Source: Polytrichum commune
Taxonomy: Eukaryota > Streptophyta > Polytrichopsida > Polytrichales > Polytrichaceae
Assembly: GCA_950295325.1 (NCBI GenBank)
Contig: OX485803.1
Span: 28,520,001-28,584,000 of the forward strand
Direction of reading: 5' to 3'
DNA length: 64,000 nt
A program made the position numbers and the translations under genes. The notes under the pieces are model-generated. The model saw only the letters and a program-made list of their open reading frames with translations, was not told where the DNA came from and searched no databases. Shown here piece after piece: positions 35,901 to 50,900 of the stretch; the stretch's first letter is position 1; every line of letters starts with the position of its first letter.

Positions 35901-38900
35901 ATCTAACCAAATTTTGGTGTTCAGGAAGTCTTCCAAAGTGATGCATCCCGTTGTTTGATCCCCTGGCTGCTTTGTAGCAACCACCATAAAGAAATCTGAC
36001 CATAAACACACAACGAATCGCAGTAAGATTCAATGCTTTGATCTCCATGTTTAATCCTGGAAACTGCATATCTGAGATTATTTGCAATTCATCCGATTTG
36101 AAAGGAAATCACAATGTTATGCATCAACTATAAGAAGATCGGATGTTTTCTGTTACAAGTCTCCTTTATAACCTGCATTGGAGTATAATGAAACAACATA
36201 GGGTCTGTATTGTGGCTCCTAAACCAAGCATAAGGATGAGAGTACCTAATGGCCACTTTACACTATGGCCAAGGGTTGTGACCATGAAATTGTTAGGGCC
36301 CTTGAGACTCATCTGAAAGGTGTACCATTGAAAATTGAAACTGAATTTTAGGTGCTCATGGGCCTTCAAGTGCAATGTTAAGGCATTCACGACTGGCTCT
36401 TAACCGAATGCTATCTTATTACCATCCTATTCATGTGGGCCCCCTTACACAATTGGTTACAATAAAATATCTCAAGGGTTGTGAGATTTTGAAGTGTCAT
36501 AGTCTCACGGTTTTGTGTTAGACCCACCTCTTTGAAGTGGGCTTGACGCAAAATGCAGTAGGCCATGAAGCATTAACCATTGCATGCCAGGACTCCATGT
36601 AGGTTTTTTCATCCATTTGATTTATTTGGTACCTTAGGCCCTCAAGCTTTAGTGTAAAGTGTAGTGGGACGGTCTTGGCATTTTCCACAAATGAGAGATT
36701 CTGGATTTCAATTGTCATGCGCCCTCAAGCTCTAATGTAAAGTGCCCGTAAGTGCTCAATAAGTGCAACATATGGTTAGAAATACCTGTCCGTGCTTGCA
36801 CAATGTCATCTAATGTGGCAGCTGAGATGGGATAATCAAAGTGTGCGTCCGCTAGAGAGACCAGAAAACCTCGCCACTCTATTACAGAGGTGTACCCTGG
36901 CTCTTTTTCTCCAGTTGATTGCTGTTTAACCCATCCCTCCGTCATGTTAGAGTCTATTGAAGTTTTTGAATTTTTGACAAATCGATTGGGCCAAACCTTC
37001 CACCTTATCTTTTATTACCCAATATTTCCTAATCAACAAGTCTCGGGGGGTGCACTATACTAAACATGTACGAGTATACGTGAGTGCATAGGAGGGGTAT
37101 TGATTTGGACCTTGCCGTATTATGTATACATATGGTATACATGTTATAATTGATAGTTACGTACATATATGGAAGGCCTTTAAAAAATATACAATAATTG
37201 TACTTGTATGGTACTGTTACTATACTACATATCATAAGTTTTCATATTTGATGCGGAGGAAGTTTTGTAATCGTTGGGTGGAGTATAGGGATCCAATTGA
37301 CTTGATGGACCGTCCGTCAAACGTGGAGATTGGTTTATGTTGGTATCAAAAAGGGGCTAACAACAAGTGGACATATGATCTTACTGATCATTTGATGGTA
37401 GACTTAGAGACAATAATTGCATTGGCTATAATGACATATATTGGTGAATCAAATGTTTATGAGTTACATCCGGGAGATGAAAAAGTTTTCAACGACTTTG
37501 CTGATGAAAGCTAGGATATTTTGTTATACATATTATAGGGGTTGATTATTGTTCAAAAGTATATTTGTATACTTATGTTAATGACTATATATGAATGGAT
37601 GTTTTTTTGTGTATACATATTGTCACTTGTATATTTATTGTTGCTATTGTATGTGTATTACTTCATTTCACAAAAAATAACTTGTATATAGGGGGTTTTT
37701 AGAGTATGTAGTGAACGCACGTGATTCTAGGTTTTAATGAAAGGTGCACCCCCGGAGCAACAAGTGAGACATTTAAGAGATGATCACTTGAAAAGTTGGC
37801 TTTTGCACTTAACCAGAAGTTTGAGCGAACGAGAGGGTTGAAGTCTGAATCCGGGTACCTCAATAATATCATATGCAAGATTAGCCCAATGCTGAAAATG
37901 CCCATAGCGTCTACTCTTCGTTAGAGGAAGCCGATTGTAGATATTATGTTCAGGATCGTTTCTCCACATCATGTAGACTTCATCAATTGCAGCCAAGGCT
38001 GCCTCAATTACTTTTTGTGTGGTTGCAAATCCCCCTGTAGATAAGGAATTAGCCATGATACTTTTAAAAGCGAGAGCTCAGTAAGGAATCATACTTGTAG
38101 AATGTTCTATAATATCTACAAATTAGTTATCACATATATTGTATTGTATTGTACTGTATTGTAGCGTATTAATAAAATGTCATAAAATGGTTATAAAAGT
38201 CTTAACCTGCAGCTGGTCTTTCTCTACAACGCTGAAGAAATCATTTGCAAGGAGTGACATTGACTTTCAGTAAGTTTACCTCTAAATTTCTTGAATTCCG
38301 CAACAAGGGACTCCATAACCAGGATGTGCCAGGGAGTGAGGTCTATGATTGGTTCCGGTGGCACATGCACTATCTGCAAAATAAATAAATAAACTCTGTA
38401 GAATTTAGTCAAGTCGACCCACAAAGTTAACATGTCAGGTCATTTTTCAGAACTCATCACATGGCAGATCTGAGAAGTGAATTACGGCATATACTGCATT
38501 GTTAAGTCCCCATGGATGTCTTGATCTAAAATTATAACAGGCGAGTTTAACAGGACAAAAGGTTCAATGTACAACCTACATACACTATTCTACAAGCCTC
38601 ACCAAGCCTTCAGATCATTTATTTATTTATTTATGGGTTTGAAACTTCATTAGTGCAATATCTTATGTCAAGGAGAAGTTAAAAGTATATTCATATGTGT
38701 CAATGATAATCAAATACGTAGTGTACATTTGCATTTAAGGACACCCATGCTCTGTGTTTGAAACAAATTTTCAATAGCATTAAGGTATTCCCTTGATTTG
38801 GAAAGAGCACTTGAAGCATGAGATAATTTTAAATAGGGTCATATTTGACACCATCAGCTAAAACTGAAAGCATGTAGCTCAAAGACAAGTTTTTTTAGCA

Positions 38901-41900
38901 TTGAGAGGTCCAAATTCAGCCTCTTAGGCGATTACGAGTTAACATGAGTTTGAAGCTCAATTTGTGTAAATCTTTCCTAAGACTAATATGCTTAATCACA
39001 CCAAGGCTGCAAGTGATCAAAGGTACATAAAAAGACCTCCAAAAGTTTTAATGCTCTCACCTGAGTGATTTCATTCTCATCCACCTGGAAATTATCTAGC
39101 TCCATCCAAACGCGGTACCACAAAGGTATGCGTTCTCGAATTGCATCTTCTACTACTGATATCACCTCTTCGACTAGTTCAGACTCTGCCTGATGGTAGA
39201 TACAAGAGTAATATCAAGTGATGAATATGCAAATATATCACAACATGTACCAAGCTTTAACATCAATCATGTATGGCCACTTCACACTATGGCCAAGGGC
39301 CCTTGAGACTAATCTGAAGGCCATACCATGGAATTGAGATTGAAATATTTGTGATCACAGTCCTTCCGGTGCAAAGACATAGGCAACCAATCTATCAATC
39401 AGTTGCTAATTCATTACCATCCTATATATGTGGGCCCATCTATACAATCACTTGTAATAAAATCAAGAGCTGTGAGATTATCAAGTGTCATGGTCTCCTG
39501 GTGTTGTGTTAGACCCACCTCTTGGAGATGGACTTGACACAAAATCTGATAGACCATGAAACATTATCCATTGCATGCCATGTAAGACTCCATGTAGGTT
39601 TGCTTATCTGTTCAAACTTCCTTGTTGGTCATTGAGGCCCTCAAGCTCTCGTGGAATGTGAAGTGGGACGGTCTTGGCATTTTCCACAAATGATGGGCCC
39701 TCAAGCTCAAGTTTGAAGTGTTCTTAAGAAGAAATTAGAAGGTTGAGATTCATACATCACATCGCCTCATGAGCCATTCATCCATGCAGCCATATGCACC
39801 ATCACAGACAGGCTGCAACTCCTCAAGATACTTGCATGCAGTTCTTGCTGCACTCACACAAGAAGACAACGTGAGCTGGTATACATATGTCGGATTTGGT
39901 TCTATCTGAGAAGACCATATGATGTTTTCGTGAAGTACATCTTGGTCTAAATTATGATACCAGTTGTGCCAAAAGATGAGGTCATAGAAATGAGCAACTA
40001 AAATTTTGGTTGTGCCTCTTGTTGACATAGATTCCTTACGAACTAGGTAATGGATGTGAGGAGCCTTGCCAAGGCTGTAGTAAGCGCCCAGCCTATTGAG
40101 TTGTGGTAGCAGCGAGGTCAGTACTAGGTGCATACTACAGTCAATGGCATGGCGACACATGTACATTACCGGACGTAGTGGTCAGGTCATGATAAAGTCT
40201 TCCATTATGGGTAATAATATGCCTTCTTATATCCACTCAGGAATAGACATGCAGCAACATCGAGAGTGTGAGATGTAACCCAGCAGTTCGAGACGGTTGT
40301 AAAAGATCTGATGTTCACGGGCAATAATTGGCGGAACACTAGAGTCAAGAGGAATTTTCTCTCGGAATGTGGGCTTTGTTACTCTCATCCAAGTATTACG
40401 GCGGCCACTCATTCTTCGTGTTCGGTGCCTCCGTGGTTGCATTTTCATATCACTGCCTGCTCTCCCTCCAACCACCTCTAGCATGTTGCATGCCTTGGCT
40501 AATGCCTCACACAACACCTGCAAGTCATTTCAAGTCCATATCCTTCTGTCATTTTAATAACCATACAAAGGAGGAAGAGTGTTTAACGTTTTTTTACTCC
40601 CACGGCACGCACATACCTCAGGATTTCTGAACTAAATCAGTTATTAGGGAGGAATTTATGTGACCACAGAATGTTTTAGTTCCTTGGATGGAGCGCACTG
40701 AGTGTGGTAAATACTGTGGGCCAAGCTATTGAGCTTATTTCCACACTAAAAACATTGGAGATGATACTGTGGGTGCACATTATTTGCCAACCCCCATAAT
40801 ATTGAACATCAAAGGTCCACGTTGTAGGTTATAATTATAATATTTCTGCTGGATTGAAAATAGTGTGCATTTGAAAGACTTCCAACCGTGTGGAAGGAGG
40901 TGGGTACATCATGACATACTGGCTGAGGATATATGCATCAAGGTTTCGCAATGCTAGCTTCCGAAATTTCTCCCTAACTAGATTACAATTGAATATTAGT
41001 AGTACAATCACAAGTTAAAAGACTTGTGTACTAGAATATATCTGGTCAAAATTGTATTAGTCACCACGTGAAATTCTGGGTAGGAACCTTCGAGGGGCGG
41101 TAACCATTTGGGTGTCATAAATCTCCAGGTGGGCTGCCTTCGGGACGTTGACAAACTGCACCGAAACTGCTTTGCAAAATTTGATCCGACCTTCTTTGAG
41201 TAGTATTCGTGTACTAAGCCACACGACTCCAGATGCCTATCCAACTATTGACCCAACAAAAATATAATTAGAGCAGTGACAGGAGTGCCTTTTCAGAGGT
41301 AGCTTGTATGTTGGTTACCATTATATCAATTTTACACATTGGGGATACACGAATCAGAAAGAAGAATTTAGTAAATTACCCTGACCTATCTGGGCTTTCC
41401 AGCTTCGCGTTTACATTCAAGGTATCTCGAATATTAGCTAAACTTAATCAATTGATATACTGTTTGATTAAAAATATCCATACTCAATAAAGGAAAGTAT
41501 GTGTTTGTGGCAAAAAACAGATCTACGTTTTAGATGACTCAACCTACCTCTGCTTGCACGAGCAAGGTAAAGAGGGATGTGAATGTTGCAGTCCGCTGTT
41601 CCAGTAGATCCTCAAGTGTTCGCTGCTCAGTTTCCTTGCCATTCTGAAAATAAGAATCTCAATCAGAACTCCCACGGATCGATCTCTCGCAGAATGAGAA
41701 CCTTAATACAGAAACAGTCTCCAGCCAATGCACCGTTTAGATGGAATCAGACTTTCATGCGACATGTATATTATCATGAAGATCCTCATCTTCAGATTGA
41801 ATCTCTCTTACTTTATCTAGTACCTACTAACGGCTCTATCCCGTCGCTGACGCCTGGAATGGTTTCAAACATTAGAGAAATGAAATTCAAACTTTCAAAT

Positions 41901-44900
41901 GGAGCCAATACTAGAATAGCCGCTCCCATCACTAAACAGATCCACGCAGTAGTAGATTAGATATATTAACTGAACAATCAATGGCTTCATGAAAATGGGT
42001 GAGTGAGACCATCGTTTCAGAATGTCATGGACATTTCGAAGGTAAGGCAGATTGCAAACGTACCTGTAAACGTTCACTGCAGAGTGCGCGCAGAACTTCA
42101 GCGAACCTGGCTCCTTCCTCATACAGCCTTTTTTGCATCGCCCTTTCACGCCGCTGGGGTATTTCAATCCTGTTGTACCTTTCCTGTATGTCTAATAAGA
42201 CCCAGTTTGAGCGTCTCCATGAAAATCGTCTGCATGAACTTCAGGTAACATGTTACGACAGTGAAACGGTATTTCTTGTGCATGTATTAAATGACCACAG
42301 GCACTGAGAGACACCTGAAAGTTTTCAAAGAGCTCTTGCTTTCCGTTCAGTTGTTTCAAGAGATCAGCAAAATTCCTTTTTGCCTGTGGAGTAACTTAAG
42401 AATTAGATGAGGATGTGGAAATTGGACGTGATGTCCCAAAAGCAAAATAGTGGTTGACAATTCGGCTTTGGTCGATTGTATAGTTGTGAGAACGTGCATA
42501 GATCTCTAACGTACACATTAATTACTTCGAATTTTTATACCAGAATCCTTGTGATATAAGTACTGTTTTAACTCCTACCTGAAAGCTGCTTACATTTTCT
42601 GCAACAACATAGCTGTGATATGCAGAAAATATCACCTCAATTAGCAACGGTATGGTTCGCTGGCGTTCACGAATCAGGAGCCTGAAGCCATCTTGTAAGG
42701 TCTGCAAATAATTCTCTTCGAGCTCCTCCCATCGTTTGTTTATCACCTCTGCAAACAGTACACAATCTCATTTCACCATGTCATCATGGCACGTTTTTAC
42801 TTTGAACCTCTTTACTTGGCCTTATGCCATTTCTGGAACACTAGTACTTTCAGTTTGAACATAACTAAGAAAATTTGTGACAGTATGCACATTGTTGACA
42901 TTTTCAGTGATTGGCAGATTCTGACTGTTTGTCAAAGACTTAAAATGCAAAGGAGATGAAGGGATCAAACTGACAGGGAAAATAATTCCTCACCTGCAGT
43001 TTTTACTTTTTCCTCGACTTCTGGGTCTATTGGTGGCTTCACAACTGGTGGTGGGGGCACAGGTGGCTCCTGAATCTGCATTTTATCAACACAATATTTT
43101 TTTTGTCTAAAGTGAGACGCACCCTCTCACTTCTAGCAAGATTAATATGCAACAGTCTATAACTCCTTCCTTTTGGTGAATTAGATTACTCAACTGTGGC
43201 ATTGTCCGATATTATGGGTACAAAACCATCTTGGTTCCAAAAGCTGCAAAGTCGAATTATCTGTCAAAATGGTCTCAAAATATCCAGTGGTTCCAATGTA
43301 AAAGTATAGAAACACTCCCAAGTATTTATTGTGATTGACCAAAGTCCTATCCTTTGCAAGGTAAAGCTTGATTCAGTTGACGTTGGTTTCATTGATTATT
43401 GATGCACATTGAGTCAAAAACAGTTGACCATGTTGATTTGTTGGGATAAAATAATCTGTGAATGACAGTACCAAAGAACCTGCATTGCCACTCTGACCCG
43501 AAGACAGAAAGTGTACCTACCTAATATACAACTTAAAACAGAACCAGCAGCATGTTATGCGAGGAAGTCACAGCGCTTCATGCATCCATATGGAGATTTT
43601 ACCTCTTAAGTGTCCGGGGTCTTCCAAGGAACAGTACAAAGGTGACCCGTTTGATCCCCCGACAATTAAGATTTGTAATAAAAAATAATGGGATTTTATA
43701 AGTGCATGCATTCACAACTTCAGTCTGCTCTAGATCGTAGTGACTTGGTAAATTTGAGTAGATTTGAGTCGTTTTGCTATTTCATGCAGGTACATGAAGA
43801 ACAAATGTGTCAACTATCACATGTCATTCTTCATATGTAGAATATATGACCCAGCACTTTTAGAAGATAAAGTCGTCCTCTATATTGAAAGATGGAAATG
43901 GGTAGTTTAAATCCAAGGATTTAACCCGGATCCTGTGGGAACTCTGAGCTGAAGCTGCCTAAGGCTAGAAAAGTGCTCAGATGGATGGGTGACCTTCCTA
44001 GCACTACCACCTATGGTCCACCCAATCATAGTGCGAGTATCCAGGGTGAACCAAATATTTTCAACAAACCATGTGGGAACCTAGAGGCTTGCTCTTGGGG
44101 AGACTAGACTTGGGCTTGTCTGAGCCCGTTCAAGGTATTCACTTTTGACAAAGAGGCAGTAATCTTCAAGGTCCCTCTAATGCTTGTGATGTTCATTTTG
44201 GAATTCCATATAGAGTTAGACTAACTCAAAGATGAAGCAACTCCATAATTCATAATTCCAGTGGCAACATTGGAGTCATCTCCTTTTTTTTTTTCTCTTT
44301 TGAAAGATGGAAGAAGATTTTCATAATAGGCTACCTCTGCTTTATCTGGTCCCTTTGCACCTTTCGCTGTAGGGGGTGCTGGTGGTGCTTTACCCTTGTC
44401 AGCTTTAGGTGGCGGAATAACTGCCTTGCCCTCTGATATGTCTTTCGCAGTCTGTACAAGATTGATAGCTTTCTGGCTTGCAGCTGCAGCCTTCACAGCT
44501 GACTGTTTTGCAACTTCGGCTGCTTGAATCGCCTCCTCTTTGCAAAGGTTAGCCACCTCTGGACCTCCTTCAACAGTCTTTTCCAAACCCATCAAAAATT
44601 TCAATAGACATTGCGTTGAGAATATCTGATTAGGTCTTAGATGATTCAAAACAAAGATCAGCAGTAGGTGAGGGATTTTCTTTGGTGTGGAAATAATCTC
44701 AAGGCTGGAAGTAAGCCCACAGTATTTACCATACACTGAGTAAGGTAAGTATTAAGGTTACCATAATAGTGTCCATTTACTTAAATGGACACTATTAGCT
44801 CTGCACCCACTTCTCATAGGATATGAAACACAAAATTAGTTCAAAATAATTGCCATTTAAAAATCATGTTTTCCTCATAATTTATCATTGGAGCTCATAT

Positions 44901-47900
44901 GAATATCTTATTCATTGTCAAAGTGAAGATTCTTGTGGACATTGAATGGTCATTTGGGTCTCCCCCCCCCCAATTATGTTGACTATTGAGCCTAGAATGA
45001 TTAATATATTTTGAGCATGTAGTCCAATCTCTTCTAAACACATGTCTGTTTGGAGTCCAATCTTGAATCTACACCTAACGACACACCACTCAAATATAGC
45101 TGTCCGATTACAAAAAATGACATGAAAGGCCCGTTTACCTTGGTTAGTACAAGGCATTTTCAAGGCACAAGGTATTGTGGTAAGATGTTCTACCTGGGAA
45201 GCCTGGCTTTCCTCAGCATGCTTCTGAGCCAGTACAGCTGCAGCGTTTGAGTCGGTTTCAGCATTTTCAGCCTCCTGGATAGCCTTGGTAACTTCGTCCA
45301 GCATTTTTGCAATTGCATCACTGGGCTTCTCTGTAGGCGGGGGTGGTTTCCCTTTAGCAGCTTTTGGGTCAGGTGGAGCCCCTGCATCTACAAGTAGGCT
45401 TGGCTTTGCCTCTATCTCCGCGAGTTTTGTCTCAAAAAACACCTTAGCTACATCCTCAGCTGCCTTTCTTGCTCTTACAACTTCCTTAGACGCCTGCGTC
45501 GGCATCGTAAGCAAAACCACTGAGTATCAAGGTTTTAGGGCAAAAGAAAAGAAAAGATAAGAATACTGCCTATGTTTCCCAAAACTATCATGAACTAAAA
45601 ATTTTCTTCGCCTGCATGCTACTGCTTCACCTAAGAGGACTCTTTCCAACGGGTGTAAATCATCCATTGTTCCTCCCCTACTAGGCTCGCTGAGCCCGTC
45701 GGTACCCACAACTTTTAAGTTGACCGGCAGACCTGTTGACCCCACAATGACTGGGTGGACCATAGCAGGTAACACCAGCATGACTTGGTGCAGAATGGAA
45801 TCCACACCGCTTGCAACGTGGAGATGGGTCCCAACCACTCAAGCTATTGGCTTAATGCTGGTTTTAAGGACAAAATAATCCTCAATCACCATAGAAAGTT
45901 CACCTCCAACTTGATTAGGCAGGTCATAAAATTTGTATAGCAATCAAGGCGCACAGCTAAGAACTACACAGTACGTATTCTTTAGTCACTTTTTGAAACA
46001 CAAATATATTCGAGAGCTCTATCTTCTGTACAAATATAATAGGTTCAATCCCACAGTTCAAACTTAACATTTGATTGCTTGCAACTATGACCTCACCTCT
46101 ATTGCCGCTGTAACTGCTTCCTTTGCCACATGCATAGCACCACTGGTAGCCCCTTTTTTAGCTTTGGTGTTTATAAGGGTCGCGACGGTTTCTATCACCA
46201 TAGTCAGATTTAGCCTCCAAACTCCAGCTTCGTTCAGGATTCGAGGCACCGAGTGCACATTTCCAAACTTACTCAAAATTGTCTGCAACGATTGCAATTT
46301 CTCTGCCTCAGCAGCCACTCTCTCACAAAGATACACCTCTGTATCCAAAGGTTGAAGGCGTTCTGCAATGCCCCTGGTTTTCAGAGATATTATTCCACCA
46401 TCAAGAACAAGACAAAATTGGAGCTTCTTGAGAGGAAAAAAGACTAAAATTGAAAACACTGTGATGAGTGTTATTGAAAAGTGCCGTAGCATAATAGAAT
46501 TCTAGTGAGCCGAGGATAGTTTTCCATCATATTGGACTGGACTAGTTCAAAACACTAGAGTCATCCGTACTGTAATTTTGTGTTTCAAGGGGATCCAGAC
46601 CCTCATAAGTGGGTTTCAGGCGTGAGAATGTCTGGATCCGGAAAGGAGAGGAACTTCAGGGTCTTCTATATGTAGCTTGTGCAGCCGAAATCATGGACCC
46701 TTTCTTTAAGACTCATATATCAAGAGAGTAACAACTTTTCGGCCTAATGGAGGAGAGTTGTGTCTATTCCGGGGCTCAAACTCAAAATTGGGTTCTGTAA
46801 GCAGAACCCAATCTTCCTTAAGGTTTTTCTTAGGCCTTAATAGAGGGCACTAAAAACGGGATTTTGAGAAGATACCTCTAAAACCATGATACTCATGGTT
46901 TCGACCCTTCCTTTTGCCACTTATTAGATAACTTCAATACTGTGTTCTATTCTGTTTTTTGACTCTATTCTGGGAAGAAAGTCGTGGCAAATGGAAATCG
47001 TGAAAGGAACATGGCTTACGTAGTATCTTCCATAGGGACAGGATGTCTTTGAGGATGGTACAATATTCCCGTATTAGGGTCAACAGCAGACTCCAACAGA
47101 AGCTTCATTATCTCATCCTCGGGGGTTGGTTCCAGTATCAAATATGTATCAAGTCCTGATTCTTGTTTCTTTTCAGTCTCCTGAGACACCCATGATCTTC
47201 CATGAGGTAAAGCCTCTCCTGATGTGCAATAAATATGGATATAAAACCTAGTCGATTAGCAAATCTGGTAAGAATCCGTTGCTTTAAAAATGACTAAACT
47301 TCAATTCGTGACGAATTTTCAAAGAGCATAAGTGTGATCTTCTTAAGTGGTTACGTAGGTGCATCTAAAGTGGTTAGTGTTGAGCATTGACGTTTTGGCT
47401 ATCCCAACCAACAAGCCGTTGTATCAATTCTTGGGTTAATTATAGAATATTCTTGGATATTGACTCATTTTGCACCCAAAAGTGTTTGAATGAGGTTGGT
47501 GTTTGAGTAAGACATGTCTACCTTAAGCACAATTAGAACACACAAGTAGCCATCAAATACCAAAGAATATCTGAGACTCTGCACCCTCCGATGTCATGTT
47601 ATCGAATATACTTACAAGCTCAGGAGGAGGGGCAATTTTTGAGGCCTTGGCTTGCTTGGCCTTCTGGGCTTCAAGATCAAAACCTGTCAAGCACTTCTCT
47701 AACGCTGCTGCCTGCCCACCTGTTTGGGGGAAGTCTTGCAATACAAAGCCCGACTCGTGGATAGTTGCTCCTACAGGAGGCAATGCTCCTTTCCCTCCTT
47801 TCATACCTGCACATAATTAACCGAAGATAAGTAGGACTACTTCGGCTACTTAACTTGTATCATACACCTATATTTGAGTGGTGTGTGGTTAGGTGTGCAT

Positions 47901-50900
47901 CTAAGAACGGACACCAAGATGAAAGAATGTGTTTAAGAGAGATTGGACTACACGCTCAAAATTTGTTAACCATTCTAGGCTCAATAGTCAACATAATTAC
48001 AGGAACTTAAATGATCATTCAATACAAAGAGAGAATCTTCACACTAACAAAACATAAAATATTATTTATAGGAGTACCAAAAATCATGAGGAAAATCTCT
48101 ATGGCCTCAATCTGGATTTGTTAATCACTTCATACTTATAGAGTGTTTCATATTCTAGGAGAAGTGGGTGCAGAGCCAAAAGTGTCCATTTTAGGCAATC
48201 AGTCAGAGGTCAAGCCATCCATTGTCAATACTTGTCATAGCATCAGAATTATATGTATGAACAGATATGACTGAATGAATAACATTGACAAGTGGCTCAT
48301 TAGACCAGTTCTATCTCGCTCCCCCAACAATGGTAATATATTTCATGTGATAGCCAAGAAATAAATATCTACTACTCCAGATAGAAAAGGAAGAAGGTTA
48401 TAAGGTGTTCAAGAAATCCTAACTAGGCTTCTTTGGTGGAGGAGCCTTGGCTGCAGGTTTCCCATCTGTTGCAGATTATAAAGTCATGACATTCATTAGC
48501 ATGCACATAAAAGACTCTTTAAAAAGGCATTCTGCTTCCTTGATTATTTTCTTGTCACTAGTAGTTGACCTATGCAAGGTCACAACATGGGGTACCAACA
48601 TATACAGTCTGCCCTCTATATTTGTTAACTATGGAGTGGAAATTTTCTTAACACAGAAACAATGTTATCACTTTAACATATACAAAGTCAAAACAAACAA
48701 GATAACACTTATAAATGTAACACAAGTAAATACTATAATAACATTAACCAAAATCTCAAAATACAAGTGAAGAATTTCACTCCTCCATTTCCATTCCTCT
48801 AGAATGGAAGAAGGCATCTATAGAGGTCTGTTAGAATTGATTCACATGGAGGACTCTACTTGACTTTGTCGATACAAGGAGATCTCTTTCTTCTGAGCCA
48901 AACTAAACTCTAAAGTCTTTCGCATCTCTACTGCCCGTACATGCAATTGAAAGATAGTTGCTAAACCTCAACCATAAGGACACACAATCTATCTACAAAA
49001 ATTAAAACAACACCCTCAATTTCCATAGACAAAACTTGCGGCCGCCGCAAGAGAATTTGTTTAATTCCAGTAGAGGAAGAAAGAAACAAGGGCAGAGCGG
49101 CCGCTGCAGGAGACTTGGAAGGCAGATTTTGGACAATCATAACTCACTCGCTAGATGTCGGATTTCAACAAAACTACTACCTTTGGAACCGCCTTTTCAA
49201 TAGCTTTCTAATCTTATGCAAATTGAATTACAAATCCGAAAGTAAGAAGCACCATTCTCAAGAATTCGAGCACTGTGGTTCAAGCAACTAGGAAAACTGA
49301 GTTGACGAGACTTGAGAGGGACTTGCAATCAATATCTTGGACTTCCTCATTTCTAATTGGAGATTTACTTGAAGTTCTATATGATATGTAATATTTTAGG
49401 GTATTGTATAGTATAATAGTAAGTTACTAGATATAAGAGAAAATATACAAAGAGGGAGTAGACACTCAGGTAACACTTAACACTTAACGTGTTTGTAGTC
49501 TCGCAAGTAGGGAGTAGAAAAAATGTTAACACATGGAATTTTAACACTTATAGATGTAACAGATTTAGAGAACAGACTGTAACATGTTGGCTACTGTCCC
49601 AAAATAATATTGTAGTAGATTCTGGATATCTCAAAAAATGCCAAGTACTTATGAAGTTGATTAATTTAATGTCATATATACGTTGAGTAAAAATTCAGAT
49701 CCAGTGACTTCTAATTACATAATTTTCATTATGTAATTTGCAGTTACACATTGACAGGTTTGATTGAAGGCAAAGTTGACAAAAGAGGAAATGACAATGA
49801 AAAAGAGTTGCTAGTGTAAGTGCACGTGCTTCACATTCTCCATCTACAAAAATGACAAGGGATATGATTGTTTCTTGAATCTGCTACTGACCTTTAACTG
49901 CTGCAGGAGGATCTGGACTTACTGGTGCCACTGTGCACAAACCCACAAAACCAATTCAGACAAAGAGATCTATTTTGTGTTCACAGTCCTAGTGAATAGA
50001 CATGTATAGCTATTTAATGCATGTATAAGACCATACCATATTCCTCGGGATTTAGCATTGTCAACAACACTAGTTGTGCTATAACGTCATCTGGTACCTG
50101 TAACAACATTCAAATGATATGTTCAGAAACTTCAGGCAAGCTGGCAAAGTTGCAAAGTTGATCCTAAATCCATGAAAGATATTTGATGCCCTACTTATTC
50201 CCCCAAACTAGTTATAATTCTGAAGATGTCACTTACAGGTTCTTTCTTGTTGATGGCACTTTTGGCTTGTAACCCCAGGCGTGCTTTTGGGGGCAAATTG
50301 GCAAGAGCTTCTGCTAGAATATCTTCTATTTTATGCTCAATTCCATCCTCTGCCTCTAGATTTGGAGTGACCTGAGCAGCAAGTTTACTTTTGACTCGCT
50401 CCTCCTCTACACCCATTTGAAATGGTAGGAACTCTTATGATTTATCAGAAGGCTTTTTTTTATGTCTGAAGCATTCCTTGATAGGATTCAGTTTGCTGCT
50501 AATAACAGAATATAAAAGAATAAAAATAATTGTGTACTAGGTAGCAAAACACACCAGAAGTGCCAAATGCGACTGCCAATTTTTGAACCTGTTGTGCTTC
50601 AATACGCAGGATACCATATTCTGCCTCCAGATGCTTTGCTACCACATTCTTCCCTACCCAACATGCACACCCTCCTTTCGTTTAGCACAATCTGATTCTC
50701 TCAAACCACCTTTGGGAATGAAAATATGTCCAATCCTGTCATAACAGCAAGAACCTCATAAGGGCCAGGCCACTTCAACCTAGTGCTTGAGGGCCCGTGA
50801 CCATTGAAATTTACAATCTTTAGTTGGTGGAAATGGCCAAGACCGTCCCACTTCATTGTACACTAGAGCTTGAGGGCATAAGGGACCAAGGAAGTTTGAA

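Noticed and set aside
38224-38240. 17-bp microexon (GAGAAAGACCAGCTGCAG-like, minus strand)
   Set aside because: Exon 38373-38280 joins 38034-37859 in frame without it, and the acceptor context is poor.
41583-41960. 125-codon plus-strand open frame
   Set aside because: It overlaps exon 25 of the CPC1/SPEF2-like gene antisense, and the rest is intron without a recognisable motif.
43900-44060. A functional 5S rRNA gene
   Set aside because: The 5' third is missing, the sequence is diverged, and the flanks are shared with another dispersed copy.
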